A model generated the notes under the pieces. That model was not told where the DNA came from. It saw only the letters and a list, made by a program, of their open reading frames with translations, and ran no database searches. From Burkholderiales bacterium (GTDB lineage Bacteria > Pseudomonadota > Gammaproteobacteria > Burkholderiales > Casimicrobiaceae): DNA of 13,197 bases. The position numbers were made by a program, and so were the translations under genes. Every line of letters starts with the position of its first letter. The stretch's first letter is position 1. This document shows, piece after piece, positions 12,135-13,197 of this stretch. The DNA lies in the NCBI GenBank assembly GCA_031257235.1, contig JAIRPA010000165.1:1-13197 (forward strand), given 5' to 3'.

Positions 12135-13197
12135 ATGCAGGCATTTACGGCAACCATAGAATCTTTGGATCAGGAAGGGCGAGGCATCGCGCGAAAGGAC
12201 GGTAAAACCGTGTTTGTCGAAGGCGCGTTGACCGGGGAAACGGTGATCGCGCGCGTCACGCGGAAAAAACCCACGTGGGAGCTTGCCGAATGTATCGAGG
12301 TGGTGGCGCACCCCAATGCCGACCGCGTCGTGCCGCACTGCCCGCACTTTGGCGTGTGCGGCGGATGCTCCATGCAACACGCGAGCTTGTCCTTACAAGT
12401 CGCCGCCAAAAAACGCATGCTTGAAGAAACGCTCGCGCGCATCGGCAACACACACCCCAACACGTTATTGCCTGCCGTTTACGGGCAACCGTGGGGATAC
12501 CGGTTTCGCGCGCGCTTGTCGGTGCGTTATGTGGAAAAAAAGGGCGGCGTTTTAATCGGGTTTCACGAAAAACATTCGAGCTTTGTGGCGGACATGAAAA
12601 CCTGCCCCGTCTTGCCGCCCGCCATCGACCGTTTATTGATGCCGTTGCGTGAGTTGGTCGCCGGTTTGTCTATTCGTGACCGCCTGCCTCAAATCGAAGT
12701 GGCGGTGGGTAGCCGTCCCGATGAAACGCCGATTTTAGCCTTAGTGCTCCGAGTGTTGTCGCCGCTTTCGCCCGCCGACGAACACACGCTTCGCGCATTT
12801 GCCGACCGGCACGGCGTGACCTTCTGGCTACAGGAAAAAGGACCGGATACCGTCAAACCTTTTTATCCGGGTGAGACGGCGTTGAGTTATACCCTTCCCG
12901 AATACAACATCACGATTCCTTTTTTGCCGACCGATTTTACGCAGGTGAATCATCACATCAACCGCGTGTTGGTGCGCCGCGCGATGGCGTTATTGTCTCC
13001 GCAAAAAAACGAAACGATTGCGGACTTTTTTTGCGGATTGGGAAATTTCACTCTGCCGATTGCGCGATCGGGCGCCAAAGTGACGGGCATTGAAGGCAAT
13101 CAAGGTTTAATTGACCGCGCGATGGCCGGCGCGCGGCAAAACGGGCTTGCCGATTCCACACAATTCATCACGGCTAATCTCGATGAAAACACGGGGT
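12135..13197 (+). CDS. rlmD: 23S rRNA (uracil-1939-C5)-methyltransferase RlmD, 5' part
   Basis: Open at the right edge: 354 codons plus one base of an expected 430-450. RlmD uses SAM to methylate U1939 of 23S rRNA (E. coli numbering). Seen: an N-terminal TRAM domain (about 1-58) with GRGIAR at 15-20 and FVEGALTGE at 27-35; the iron-sulphur cysteines C69, C75 and C78 in CPHFGVCGGC with Q81-H82 after, and the fourth, C157, in TCPVL; FTQVN at 268-272; and the SAM-binding motif ADFFCGLGNFTLPIA at 296-310 followed by VTGIE at 316-320. The catalytic Cys and Glu of the C-terminal part lie beyond the window. TrmA-like RumB (RlmC) is the alternative, but the TRAM domain favours RlmD. The ATG has only a weak GAAAAA before it. 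Frame verified as uninterrupted to the edge. Confidence 0.93.
   Translation, partial: MQAFTATIESLDQEGRGIARKDGKTVFVEGALTGETVIARVTRKKPTWELAECIEVVAHPNADRVVPHCPHFGVCGGCSMQHASLSLQVAAKKRMLEETLARIGNTHPNTLLPAVYGQPWGYRFRARLSVRYVEKKGGVLIGFHEKHSSFVADMKTCPVLPPAIDRLLMPLRELVAGLSIRDRLPQIEVAVGSRPDETPILALVLRVLSPLSPADEHTLRAFADRHGVTFWLQEKGPDTVKPFYPGETALSYTLPEYNITIPFLPTDFTQVNHHINRVLVRRAMALLSPQKNETIADFFCGLGNFTLPIARSGAKVTGIEGNQGLIDRAMAGARQNGLADSTQFITANLDENTG

Overview
The window looks like chromosomal DNA of a proteobacterium, most probably a betaproteobacterium or a close gammaproteobacterial relative. The evidence is the gene order xseB-ispA-dxs-folE2, the E. coli-type DnaE, RlmD with its iron-sulphur cysteines, and the AzlCD pair. 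Base composition is moderate (about half G+C) and similar across the genes. The assignment rests on gene order and protein motifs read by eye, not on a database search.

Layout. 1-3330 (minus strand) is an isoprenoid/cofactor operon: xseB, ispA overlapping it by 4 bases, dxs, and the start of folE2, which runs off the left edge. An extended -10 promoter lies just before xseB. 3331-3659 is a non-coding region full of palindromes. 3660-7163 (minus) is dnaE, the replicative polymerase alpha subunit. Divergent from it on the plus strand are a small cysteine-containing lipoprotein gene and an EamA-family transporter gene. 8481-8900 is a second palindrome-rich region. 8901-10701 (plus) holds a solitary gspF-like gene and a flavin reductase-like gene. 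10702-10951 is a third palindrome-rich region. 10952-12028 (minus) is azlC-azlD, a branched-chain amino acid exporter pair. From 12135 to the right edge is the 5' part of rlmD, a 23S rRNA m5U methyltransferase, divergent from azlC with overlapping promoters.

The protein genes are ordinary housekeeping or accessory genes. The unusual content is in the three intergenic regions. Each carries a copy of one composite element: an 11-bp hairpin (A), a spacer of 11-12 nt, a second 34-nt hairpin (B) with a bulged A at a fixed place, exactly 6 nt, then CGGCGG, followed by a variable set of shorter palindromes and a tandem array of a 7-base unit ending in CTGA. The stems differ in sequence between copies but stay paired through compensatory changes. 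The elements directly abut stop codons, and one extra A hairpin supplies the end of the dnaE reading frame. Copies 2 and 3 lie in opposite orientation around the gspF-flavin reductase pair. I infer a dispersed family of structured intergenic elements that may act as two-way transcription terminators and may move or recombine. I see no defence system, CRISPR array, transposase, tRNA or rRNA gene.
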